Shown here: positions 50,221-58,325 of the stretch, piece by piece
How the letters are laid out: each line of letters opens with the position of its first letter
How positions within the stretch are numbered: the first letter of the stretch is position 1
NCBI RefSeq assembly: GCF_009709575.1
Contig: NZ_WIXO01000001.1
Coordinates: forward strand, 3,164,001-3,228,000
Reading direction: 5' to 3'
Length of the DNA stretch: 64,000 bases
Source: Streptomyces taklimakanensis
GTDB taxonomy: Bacteria; Actinomycetota; Actinomycetes; Streptomycetales; Streptomycetaceae
Position numbers and translations under genes: made by a program
The notes under the pieces: generated by a model
Databases searched by the model: none
Told to the model about the DNA's origin: nothing
Seen by the model: only the letters and a program-made list of their open reading frames with translations

Positions 50221-50430
50221 GTGTGGGTAGGGACGAGTGCGCGAACGCGCGAGTTCACGCGTCGGATTCGGAGCGGTGACGCGCAGGCCGGGATGAGCAC
50301 CGCGGAGTACGCGGTGGGCACGATCGCCGCCGCGGGTTTCGCGGCGGTGCTCTACAAGGTCGTCACCAGCGGGCCGGTGGCCGAGGCGATGCGCGGCCTG
50401 ATCGAGAGGGCGCTCGATGCGGGCCTTTGA
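50221..50430 (+). CDS. Flp-pilin-like DUF4244 protein
   Basis: A 69-residue protein with a short basic N-terminus and GMSTAEYAVGTIAAAGFAAVLY, the pilin-type processing region (Gly before Met, Glu at +5) plus hydrophobic helix. It is the likely major pilin of the Tad system. GTG 50221 follows AAGGAGAAGG, the strongest ribosome binding site in the operon, as expected for a structural subunit. The 196-bp gap upstream may hold its own promoter. Overlaps tadE by 14 bp. Confidence 0.87.
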   Translation: MWVGTSARTREFTRRIRSGDAQAGMSTAEYAVGTIAAAGFAAVLYKVVTSGPVAEAMRGLIERALDAGL

Positions 50431-50809
50431 CCCCGCCACCGGCTCCCCCGCCCCGTCCGGCTCCGGGGCGGGCGGGGCGGGGGAGCGGGGCCACGTGACA
50501 GCGGAGACGGCCGTGGTGGTGCCCTCCCTGGTCGCGTTGCTCGGACTGTTGCTGTGGGGCGTGACGGCTTCGGTGGCGCAGATCCGCTGTGTGGACGCGG
50601 CGGGGGCGGGGGCACGTGCCGCGGCCCGCGACGAGCCGCCGGAGCGGATCCGACAGGCGGTGAGGACGGTCGCACCGTCCGGAGCAGTGGTGGAGACGGG
50701 ACGCGAGGGCGATCTGGTGTGGGTGCGGGTGACGGCGCGGGCGGCCGGCCCCGGGCTGCTGGGCGTGGATCTGGAGGCGGAAGCGGTGGCGCATGCGGAA
50801 CCGCGGTGA
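50417..50809 (+). CDS. TadE-like minor pilin
   Basis: A 130-residue protein. The TadE signature GHVTAETAVVVPSLVALLGLLLW starts at about residue 25 and includes the processing Glu and membrane helix; the outer domain is small with one cysteine (QIRCVDAA). ATG 50417 overlaps the pilin gene, and the stop overlaps the next gene by 17 bp. Confidence 0.87.
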   Translation: MRAFDPATGSPAPSGSGAGGAGERGHVTAETAVVVPSLVALLGLLLWGVTASVAQIRCVDAAGAGARAAARDEPPERIRQAVRTVAPSGAVVETGREGDLVWVRVTARAAGPGLLGVDLEAEAVAHAEPR

Positions 50810-51218
50810 CGGCCCGACAGCCGGGTGGTGGGCGCATCGGTGGGGCCGCGGCGCATGCCCCCGCCCCCACCGCCGGACGTCCTCGTGGGACAGGGGGTCG
50901 GCCACGGTCTGGGCGGTGCTGTGCGGGCTCGCGCTGTGTGCGGTGGCGGCGGCCGTCCTGGGCCTTGGGCAGGCGGTGGCCGCCCGGCACCGGGCCGGTG
51001 CGGTGGCGGACACGGCGGCCCTCGCGGCCGCCGATCACGCCCTGTGGAGCGCGGAGGAGGCGTGCGCCGCCGCTCGGCGGGTGGCCGGGGCCCAGCGGGC
51101 GCGGGTGGTGCGCTGCCGGCTGGAGGGCGCGGTCGCCGACGTCACGGTGCGGGTGCGGGCGGGTCCGTACGCCGCCGTGGCGCGGGCTCGGGCGGGGCCT
51201 GCCTCAGCAACTCCGTGA
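50793..51218 (+). CDS. TadG-like/Rv3654c-type secreted protein
   Basis: A 141-residue protein. A basic Trp-rich N-terminus and DRGSATVWAVLCGLALCAVAAAVL (pseudopilin-type helix) precede RHRAGAVADTAALAAADHA, the pattern of TadG N-terminal domains. It ends the Tad operon. Its last 77 bp overlap the convergent helicase gene. Confidence 0.8.
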   Translation: MRNRGDGPTAGWWAHRWGRGACPRPHRRTSSWDRGSATVWAVLCGLALCAVAAAVLGLGQAVAARHRAGAVADTAALAAADHALWSAEEACAAARRVAGAQRARVVRCRLEGAVADVTVRVRAGPYAAVARARAGPASATP

Positions 51219-53571
51219 GGAGCCGGACGGCGCCGCTTTTGTGCAGTGGATCGTTGCCGTTGCCGCACTTGGGTGACTGGATGCACGACGGGCAGCCGCT
51301 GTCGCACTCGCACGCGGCGATGGCCCGCCGGGTCGCGGTGAGCCACTCCTGGGCGGTGCGGAAGGCGCGCTCGGCGAAGCCGGCCCCGCCGGGGTGCCCG
51401 TCGTAGACGAAAACCGTCGGAAGGAGGGTGTCGGGATGCAGCGGGACGGAGACCCCGCCGATGTCCCAGCGGTCGCAGGTGGCGAAGAGGGGCAACATGC
51501 CGATGGAGGCGTGTTCGGCGGCGTGCAGGGCGCCCGGCAGTGTCTCCGGCCCGATCCGGGCGGCGTCGAGCTGGTCCTCGGTGACCGTCCACCACACCGC
51601 CCGGGTACGCAGGGTGCGTGGCGGCAGGTCGAGCCTGGTCTCACCGAGCACCTCGCCCGTGACGAGCTTGCGGCGCAGGTAGGAGACGACCTGGTTGGTG
51701 ACCTCGACGGAGCCGAAACACAGTCGGGCCTCGCCCCAGGGCACTTCGACGTCGGTCTCCAACACCGAGATCGCGGTGGTGTCCCGAGCCATGGTGGTCC
51801 AGGGTGGGGAGGCCTCCTCCACCAACGCCACGGAGTCCTCCAGGTCCAGGCGGCGCACGGTGTAGGTACGGCCCTGGTGGAGGTGGACGGCGCCCTCGTG
51901 GACGGTGGTGTGGGCGGCATCGGCATCCACCGTGCCCAGCAGCCGTCCGGTGCCCTCTTCCACCACCTGCACGGGCCGGCCGCCCCGGCCCCGGATGTCG
52001 GTGAGGTCGGCGGCCCGGTCGCGACGGGTCCAGTACCAGCCCGTTCCCCGCCGGCGCAGCAGCCCGCGCCGCTCCAACCGTGGCATCAGCTCGGGCACGG
52101 CAGGCCCGAACAGGTCGAAGTCGGTCTCCGTCAACGGGACCTCCGCGGCGGCCGCACACAGATGGGGTGCGAGGACGTAGGGGTTGTCCGGATCCAGGAC
52201 GGTGGATTCCACGGGGCGCCGGAAGATCGCGTCGGGATGGTGGACGAGATAGGTGTCCAACGGGTCGTCCCGGGCGATCAGAACGGCCAGCGCACCCTGG
52301 CCGGCCCGCCCGGCCCGGCCGGCCTGTTGCCACAGCGAGGCCCGGGTGCCGGGGTAGCCGGACAGCAGCACGGCGTCGAGACCGGAGACGTCGATGCCGA
52401 GTTCCAGGGCGGTGGTGGTGGCCAGCCCCAGGAGCCGCCCGGAGTGCAGGTCCCGCTCCAGGGCCCGGCGCTCCTCCGGCAGGTAGCCGCCGCGGTAGGC
52501 GGCTATCCTCCCGGCCAGGCCGCGGTCGACCTCGGCCAGCCGCTCCCGGGCGATCACCGAGATCAGCTCGGCGCCGCGCCGGGAACGGACGAAGGCGACG
52601 GTGCGCACGCCCCGCACGGCCAGGTCGGTGAGCAGGTCGGCGGTCTCGGCGGTGGCGGTCCGCCGCACGGGGGCGCCGCGCTCACCCCGCACCTCCGTCA
52701 GTGGCGGCTCCCACAGGGCGAAGACCACCTCGCCCCGTGGAGAGGCGTCCTCGGTGATCTCGGTGACGGGGAGCCCGGTGAGACGTGTCGCGGCCGCGCC
52801 CGGTTCGGCGGCGGTGGCAGAGGCCAGCAGGAAGACGGGAGCGGAGTCGTAGCGGGCGCACACCCGCCGCAGTCGGCGCAGCACCTGGGCGACGTGCGAG
52901 CCGAACACCCCCCGGTAGGTGTGGCACTCGTCGACGACCACGTAGCGCAACGCGCGCAGGAAGGAGGACCAGCGGGCGTGGGCGGGGAGCAGCCCGCGGT
53001 GCAGCATGTCGGGATTGGTGAGCAGGTGGTTGGCGTACCGTCGGGCCCACTCGCGCTCCTCGGCCGGGGTGTCCCCGTCGAAGACGGCCGGTCGCACCGC
53101 GTTCCCCAGCGGTGCGGCCAGCTCGGCCACCGTTCGCCGCTGGTCGGCGGCGAGCGCCTTGGTCGGGGCCAGGTACAGGGCGGTGGCGCCGCGCCCGTTC
53201 GGGGTCTCCGCACCGTCCAGCAGAGAACTGAGCACCGGCGCCAGGTACGCCAGGGACTTGCCCGAAGCCGTGCCGGTGGCGACGACCACCGAATCGCCGC
53301 GCAGGGCGTGCTCGGCGGTGCGCGCCTGATGTTCCCAGGGACGGGCGACGCCCGTCGCCCGTATTGCGTCGATCACTTCCGGCCGAATCCCGTCCGGCCA
53401 GTCGGCATGACGCCCGTCCCGTGGGGGCAAGTGCTCCACATGGGTGATGCGCACGGCCCTGTCCGCTCCCGCGGCAAGGCTTTCGAGGACCGTACGGGGG
53501 GACGGGGACGAGGGGTGTGCGCCGGTGGACGCCGCGTGCTGGTTGCTGGCCATCGGAACCGAGTGTGTCAC
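51142..53571 (-). CDS. DEAD/DEAH-box helicase (Hrq1/YprA-like)
   Basis: An 809-residue superfamily 2 helicase: Walker A VVATGTASGKSLAYL, DECH (VVVDECHTYRG), SATAAEPG, and motif VI QQAGRAGRAGQGAL. The C-terminal MZB-type cysteine cluster (CECDSGCPSCIQSPKCGNG) is a DUF1998-like metal site of Hrq1/MrfA helicases involved in DNA repair. GTG 53571 is used, but conserved-looking sequence (AFNHLPGG) continues upstream where no start codon fits, so the true start is uncertain. Overlaps the Tad operon end by 77 bp. Confidence 0.9.
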   Translation of the reverse strand: MTHSVPMASNQHAASTGAHPSSPSPRTVLESLAAGADRAVRITHVEHLPPRDGRHADWPDGIRPEVIDAIRATGVARPWEHQARTAEHALRGDSVVVATGTASGKSLAYLAPVLSSLLDGAETPNGRGATALYLAPTKALAADQRRTVAELAAPLGNAVRPAVFDGDTPAEEREWARRYANHLLTNPDMLHRGLLPAHARWSSFLRALRYVVVDECHTYRGVFGSHVAQVLRRLRRVCARYDSAPVFLLASATAAEPGAAATRLTGLPVTEITEDASPRGEVVFALWEPPLTEVRGERGAPVRRTATAETADLLTDLAVRGVRTVAFVRSRRGAELISVIARERLAEVDRGLAGRIAAYRGGYLPEERRALERDLHSGRLLGLATTTALELGIDVSGLDAVLLSGYPGTRASLWQQAGRAGRAGQGALAVLIARDDPLDTYLVHHPDAIFRRPVESTVLDPDNPYVLAPHLCAAAAEVPLTETDFDLFGPAVPELMPRLERRGLLRRRGTGWYWTRRDRAADLTDIRGRGGRPVQVVEEGTGRLLGTVDADAAHTTVHEGAVHLHQGRTYTVRRLDLEDSVALVEEASPPWTTMARDTTAISVLETDVEVPWGEARLCFGSVEVTNQVVSYLRRKLVTGEVLGETRLDLPPRTLRTRAVWWTVTEDQLDAARIGPETLPGALHAAEHASIGMLPLFATCDRWDIGGVSVPLHPDTLLPTVFVYDGHPGGAGFAERAFRTAQEWLTATRRAIAACECDSGCPSCIQSPKCGNGNDPLHKSGAVRLLTELLRQAPPEPAPRRRTDPPAPAP

Positions 53572-53665
53572 CGGCTCGACGGACAATGCCCGCAAGGCGT
53601 CGTGCAGCCCCCCGGGTAAGTGATTGAATGCTGCTGCGGCTGCCGATCCGTCCTCTACCTTCGGC

Positions 53666-53735
53666 GGGGAGAAGATCCCCACCGCCGGTGGGGAGAACCC
53701 AATCCCCGCCCTCGGGGGAGAACCAGGGGGCGGAC
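53666..53735 (+). repeat. Three GGGGAGAA repeats in the bldG leader
   Basis: GGGGAGAA at 53666, 53690 and 53715, spacing 24 and 25 bp. The first two are followed by CCCC able to pair with the GGGG, and TCCCCACC/GGTGGGGA forms a palindrome across units 1 and 2. They end about 40 bp before the bldG start, in the likely 5' untranslated leader. Confidence 0.65.
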
Positions 53736-53763
53736 CGCTCGATAGCAAGGTGCTGGAGGATCC

Positions 53764-54105
53764 GTGGACCTGTCCCTGTCGACCCGTACCGTCGGCGATC
53801 GCACGATCGTCTCGGTGGGTGGCGAGATCGATGTGTACACCGCGCCCAAGTTGCGTGAGCAACTGGTCGAGCTGGTGAACGACGGCAGCTACCACTTGGT
53901 CGTGGACATGGAGGGCGTCGACTTCCTCGACTCCACCGGCCTGGGTGTGCTCGTCGGTGGACTCAAGCGGGTGCGTGCCCACGAGGGCTCGCTGCGTTTG
54001 GTCTGCAACCAGGAGCGCATTCTCAAGATCTTCCGTATCACCGGCCTGACCAAGGTGTTCCCCATCCACACCTCGGTGGACGAGGCCGTGGCGGCCACCG
54101 ACTGA
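53764..54105 (+). CDS. bldG: Anti-sigma factor antagonist BldG
   Basis: A 113-residue STAS protein with the phosphorylation site S57 in [12 protein letters not shown]. It matches S. coelicolor BldG (SCO3549), required for aerial hyphae and antibiotic production; its phosphorylation state controls binding of the downstream-encoded anti-sigma factor. GTG 53764 follows GGAGGA. Next to a hairpin that may partly separate it from the downstream gene. Confidence 0.96.
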   Translation: MDLSLSTRTVGDRTIVSVGGEIDVYTAPKLREQLVELVNDGSYHLVVDMEGVDFLDSTGLGVLVGGLKRVRAHEGSLRLVCNQERILKIFRITGLTKVFPIHTSVDEAVAATD

Positions 54106-54140
54106 GAATCGCGTCCGAGCAAGCCCGTACCGGGCGGCCA

Positions 54141-54182
54141 CAGGGGTGCCGGGTCCCGACGCGTGTCGGCCCGGTGCCCCTG
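54141..54182 (+). terminator. Partial terminator between bldG and anti-sigma gene
   Basis: An imperfect 18-20 bp stem, CAGGGG-TG-CCGGG-TC-CCGAC with GTCGG-C-CCGG-TG-CCCCTG, loop GCGT. It could produce the separate bldG transcript known alongside the bicistronic one. Confidence 0.65.
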
Positions 54183-54247
54183 GACGATTTCGGACGGCGC
54201 CCGCACAGCGCCGTCGGGTGACCGCACGCACTACCGAGGGGGATCGC

Positions 54248-54679
54248 ATGGCCACCGTCGAACTGCGTTTCAGCGCGCTGCCGGAGCACGTGAGAACGGC
54301 CCGTCTGGTGGCGGCCGCCGTCGCGCGGCGTGCCGGCGTCGACGAGGCCGTACTCGACGAGGTACGGCTCGCGGTCGGCGAGGCGTGCAGCAGAGCCGTC
54401 GGGCTCCACAACAGCCACGGCCTCGACACACCCGTTCGGGTGGCGCTGACCGAGGACGAGAAATCCTTTCGCGTCGAGGTCGGCGACGACGTTCCGCACC
54501 TGGCGCCCGGCCCGGCCCACGGCTCCCCGACGGAGGGGATCGACCTCGGTGAGGGCGAGGAGGCCGACATGGGGCTCGCGGTGATCAGCGGCCTGGTGGA
54601 CGACGTCGAGGTGGCGTCGGACGGACACGGCGGTCTCATCAGGATGAGCTGGCCGACCGCCCCGGACTCCCTCGCCTAG
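54248..54679 (+). CDS. Anti-sigma factor, RsbW-like (ApgA type)
   Basis: A 143-residue GHKL-type serine kinase fold: N-box LAVGEACSRAV, DMGLAVISGLVDDVEV as the glycine loop region. It corresponds to SCO3548, partner of BldG. It lacks some ATP-lid residues, as noted for this family, so kinase activity is uncertain. ATG 54248 follows GAGGGGG. The terminator at 54716-54750 ends the operon. Confidence 0.9.
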   Translation: MATVELRFSALPEHVRTARLVAAAVARRAGVDEAVLDEVRLAVGEACSRAVGLHNSHGLDTPVRVALTEDEKSFRVEVGDDVPHLAPGPAHGSPTEGIDLGEGEEADMGLAVISGLVDDVEVASDGHGGLIRMSWPTAPDSLA

Positions 54680-55031
54680 GCCGGCGCCCACGCGGTTCCG
54701 CGCTCTTCGTCGCACGGCCCCCGCCTCCGTACCCCACGGAGGCGGGGGCCGTTCCCGTCCGGGCCCTCCGCCCGCCCGCCCGTCCTTCGGCCCGTACGGT
54801 GCCCCCGGGCATTTCGAGATCGTTTTTCCGGGGGTCGGTCGGTCGATCTCATCGGCCGTTCGAGGGAATTGTTTTCGGCGACCGCTATTCGATCTTTCCG
54901 GGTGTTGACCCATAACGAATACCGCACCCTGTCGCGAACCGAACCACCTCCCTACAATCCGTCCACATCTTTGCAGCAGGACGCCTGAGCGTGCTTGCGC
55001 GCGCCCATGTGCCAAACGTCAAGGAGGACGA
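54680..55031. promoter_or_regulatory. Intergenic region with terminator and hppA promoter zone
   Basis: 352 bp. After the terminator, an AT-richer part (54805-54960) has TTGACC at 54905 and a good -10-like TACAAT at 54953-54958. Related short phrases CGAGATCGTTTTTCCGGG and CGATCTTTCCGGG occur about 70 bp apart. The hppA ribosome binding site AAGGAGGA lies at 55021-55028. Confidence 0.55.
54716..54750 (+). terminator. Strong terminator after bldG operon
   Basis: A perfect 15-bp stem GGCCCCCGCCTCCGT/ACGGAGGCGGGGGCC with loop ACCCC. Confidence 0.9.
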
Positions 55032-57476
55032 ATGGCGGGGCACCACCACACTCGAATCCCCTCACCGGACCGGTTGCGGTTGGCCGAGGCCGTACTCACC
55101 GACGGCAACCGCGGTCTGGTGCTGGTCGTGGCACTCGTCGCCGCGGCGGCCCTGGCCGTCGCCGTGGTGCTGGTACGGCAGGTGCTCGCGGCCGGTGAGG
55201 GCACCGATTCCATGAAGAAGATCGCGGCAGCCGTACAGGAAGGCGCGAACGCCTATCTCGCCCGGCAGTTGCGTACCCTCGCCGTATTCGCCGTCGTGGT
55301 CTTCTTCCTGTTGATGTTGCTGCCGGCGGACGGTGCGGGTCAACGAATCGGCCGATCCGTTTTCTTCCTGGTGGGGGCCGGATTCTCGGCGGCCACCGGT
55401 TATATCGGCATGTGGCTCGCGGTGCGCAGCAACGTGCGGGTCGCGGCAGCCGCCCGGGAGGCGACCCCCAAGGCGGGGGAGCCCGCGAAGGATCCGGCCG
55501 ATGTCTCCCACCGGGCAATGAAGATCGCTTTCCGGACGGGCGGCGTCGTCGGGATGTTCACGGTCGGCCTCGGCCTGCTGGGGGCCGCCGTCGTGGTGCT
55601 CGTCTACGCGGCCGACGCCCCCAAGGTGCTGGAGGGCTTCGGGCTGGGCGCCGCGCTGATCGCGATGTTCATGAGGGTCGGCGGCGGCATCTTCACCAAG
55701 GCGGCCGACGTGGGCGCCGACCTCGTCGGCAAGGTGGAGCAGGGCATCCCCGAGGACGACCCGCGCAACGCGGCCACCATCGCCGACAACGTCGGCGACA
55801 ACGTCGGCGACTGCGCCGGCATGGCCGCCGACCTCTTCGAGTCCTACGCCGTCACCCTGGTGGCCGCGCTCATCCTGGGCACGGCCGCCTTCGGCAACGC
55901 CGGGCTGGCCTTCCCGCTGCTCGTCCCGGCGATCGGCGTGGTCACCGCCGTGGTGGGGATCTTCGCGGTCGCCCCGCGCCGCGCCGACCGCAGCGGCATG
56001 ACGGCCGTCAACCGGGGCTTCTTCGTCTCCGCGGTGATCTCGCTGGTCCTCGTCGCCGTCGTGGCGTTCGTCCACCTGCCGTCGAGCTACGACGAACTCG
56101 GCGGCGTCACCGACGCCGCCATCGCCGGACACGACGGCGACCCACGCGTCCTGGCCCTGGTCGCGGTCGCCATCGGCATCGTCCTCGCGGCGCTGATCCA
56201 ACAGCTCACCGGCTACTTCACCGAGACCGACCGCAGGCCCGTGCGCGACATCGGCAGGACGTCACTGACCGGACCCGCCACCGTGATCCTCTCCGGTGTC
56301 TCCGTGGGGCTGGAGTCCGCCGTCTACACGGCCCTGCTGATCGCGCTCGGCGTCTACGGGGCCTTCCTGCTGGGCGGCGCGTCCGTCCTGCTGGCGCTCT
56401 TCGCCGTGGCGCTGGCCGGCACGGGCCTGCTCACCACCGTCGGCGTCATCGTGGCCATGGACACCTTCGGCCCGGTCTCCGACAACGCCCAGGGCATCGC
56501 GGAGATGTCCGGGGACGTGGAGGGCGCGGGTGCCCAGGTGCTCACCGACCTCGACGCCGTGGGCAACACCACCAAGGCCATCACCAAGGGCATCGCCATC
56601 GCCACCGCGGTGTTGGCCGCCGCCGCCCTCTTCGGCGCCTACCGCGACGCGATCGCGACCGCCGTGGCGGACGTGGGTGCCGGAGCCGGGGAGTTGGGCC
56701 TGAGCCTGGACATCTCACAGCCGAACAACCTGGTCGGCCTGATCATCGGCGCCTCCGTCGTCTTCCTCTTCTCCGGGCTGGCGATCAACGCGGTCTCCCG
56801 GTCGGCGGGCTCGGTGGTCCTCGAGGTGCGGCGCCAGTTCCGCGAGCGGCCCGGGATCATGGACTACACGGAGAAACCCGAGTACGGCCGCGTCGTGGAC
56901 ATCTGCACCAAGGACGCGCTGCGCGAGCTGGCCACGCCCGGTCTGCTGGCCGTCATGGCGCCCATCGCCGTCGGATTCGCCCTGGGGGTCGGCGCGCTCG
57001 GCTCCTTCCTGGCCGGCGCCATCGGCGCGGGCACGTTGATGGCGGTCTTCCTGGCCAACTCCGGCGGCGCCTGGGACAACGCCAAGAAGCTCGTCGAGGA
57101 CGGTCACCACGGTGGCAAGGGCAGCGAGGCCCATGCCGCGACCGTCATCGGCGACACCGTCGGCGACCCGTTCAAGGACACCGCGGGCCCGGCGATCAAC
57201 CCGCTGCTGAAGGTGATGAACCTGGTGGCGTTGTTGATCGCGCCCGCGGTGGTGCAGCTCGGTTACGGCGACGACGCCAGTGTCGGGACTCGGTTGGCCA
57301 TCGCGGCCCTCGCGCTCGCCATCGTCGTCGGGGCGGTGTACGTGTCCAAGCGGCGCGGCATCGTGGTCGGTGACGGAAGCGACGAGGGCGACGGTACGGC
57401 GGGCCGCACCTCCGCGCCCGGGACACCGGGGCCGGACGGCTCCTCGGAGCCGGGGGCACCGGTGAAGACCCCGTAG
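55032..57476 (+). CDS. hppA: Proton-translocating pyrophosphatase
   Basis: An 814-residue membrane pyrophosphatase with about 16 helices. The catalytic loop DVGADLVGKVEQGIPEDDPR and DNVGDNVGDCAGMAADLFES carry the Mg-pyrophosphate ligands; VGNTTKAITKG has the lysine that marks K+-independent H+-pumps. It uses pyrophosphate to pump protons across the membrane. A C-terminal hydrophilic tail of about 35 residues is Gly/Ser/Pro-rich. ATG 55032 follows AAGGAGGA. Position and length match SCO3547. Confidence 0.95.
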   Translation: MAGHHHTRIPSPDRLRLAEAVLTDGNRGLVLVVALVAAAALAVAVVLVRQVLAAGEGTDSMKKIAAAVQEGANAYLARQLRTLAVFAVVVFFLLMLLPADGAGQRIGRSVFFLVGAGFSAATGYIGMWLAVRSNVRVAAAAREATPKAGEPAKDPADVSHRAMKIAFRTGGVVGMFTVGLGLLGAAVVVLVYAADAPKVLEGFGLGAALIAMFMRVGGGIFTKAADVGADLVGKVEQGIPEDDPRNAATIADNVGDNVGDCAGMAADLFESYAVTLVAALILGTAAFGNAGLAFPLLVPAIGVVTAVVGIFAVAPRRADRSGMTAVNRGFFVSAVISLVLVAVVAFVHLPSSYDELGGVTDAAIAGHDGDPRVLALVAVAIGIVLAALIQQLTGYFTETDRRPVRDIGRTSLTGPATVILSGVSVGLESAVYTALLIALGVYGAFLLGGASVLLALFAVALAGTGLLTTVGVIVAMDTFGPVSDNAQGIAEMSGDVEGAGAQVLTDLDAVGNTTKAITKGIAIATAVLAAAALFGAYRDAIATAVADVGAGAGELGLSLDISQPNNLVGLIIGASVVFLFSGLAINAVSRSAGSVVLEVRRQFRERPGIMDYTEKPEYGRVVDICTKDALRELATPGLLAVMAPIAVGFALGVGALGSFLAGAIGAGTLMAVFLANSGGAWDNAKKLVEDGHHGGKGSEAHAATVIGDTVGDPFKDTAGPAINPLLKVMNLVALLIAPAVVQLGYGDDASVGTRLAIAALALAIVVGAVYVSKRRGIVVGDGSDEGDGTAGRTSAPGTPGPDGSSEPGAPVKTP

Positions 57477-57647
57477 TGCCACGGCCCCGCGACCGGGCGG
57501 CGGACGGGCGGACGGACCGGGTGGGAAGCGTTCGATCCGAACACCCCACCCACCTGCAAAACCGCCCATAGTGCCCCCTGGCTCGCGGTCGGTGAACCCC
57601 TGGCGTGTATGTTCCGGGCCGAACACCCACGAAGGGATCGGTCCGGA

Positions 57648-58241
57648 GTGAACAAGAAGCTTGCGGCGGTGCTGTCCGGCGGTGCGGTTCTCGTGCTCGC
57701 TCTGAGCGGGTGCGGTGACGACGGCAACGAGGAGGCCGAGAAGTGGGCCGGGCAGTACTGCGACTCGCTGCGGAAGCAGAACGCGCGCATAGCCGGCGCC
57801 AACCAGAAGCTCGATCGGATCACCGAGGGCGACAGCTCCCCGGAGGAGGTCAAGAAGACCGACACCGAGGCGTTCGGTGAACTCTCCGCTGCCTTCGAGG
57901 CGCTGTCGGACGGCGTGCGGAAGGCGGGTGTCCCACCGGTCGACAAGGGCGCCGAGCTCCGGAAGGACGCCATGGCGAAGCTCGACGCCGTGTCGGACGA
58001 GTACGCCGATCTCAAGGAACGTGCCGAGAAGCTCGACACCGAGGACCAGGGGAAGTTCGCCGACGGCCTCCAGGACATCACCGACGAGATGGAGAAGCTG
58101 CCCGCTCAGGTCAACGCCGCCAAGGACGCGTTGAGCGCGTTCGGCGAGGAGGACGCCCTGCGGGACGCGATATCCGCGCAGGAGGGTTGCCGGAAGCAGG
58201 CGGAGTCGCCCGCCGCCTCGCCCGCTGCCTCGGCCGCGTAG
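57648..58241 (+). CDS. Putative small secreted lipoprotein
   Basis: A 197-residue lipoprotein: basic start (NKKLAAVLSGG), hydrophobic stretch and lipobox LALSGC at about residue 21. The mature protein is a charged helical coiled coil (EKWAGQYCDSLRKQNARIAGA through CRKQAE) with two cysteines that may pair, ending in an Ala/Ser/Pro tail. No family is known. GTG 57648 is preceded by GAAGGGA and GGAG; an ATG at 57609 would misplace the signal peptide. Between hppA and the methyltransferase gene, as in S. coelicolor. Confidence 0.85.
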   Translation: MNKKLAAVLSGGAVLVLALSGCGDDGNEEAEKWAGQYCDSLRKQNARIAGANQKLDRITEGDSSPEEVKKTDTEAFGELSAAFEALSDGVRKAGVPPVDKGAELRKDAMAKLDAVSDEYADLKERAEKLDTEDQGKFADGLQDITDEMEKLPAQVNAAKDALSAFGEEDALRDAISAQEGCRKQAESPAASPAASAA

Positions 58242-58325
58242 GTCCGTGCCGCCGGGGTGGCCGGGGCGCGCCCGGAGGGGCGGTGGGGTGCCGTGCGCCG
58301 TTCGGCCCCGCGCGACAATGGGGAG

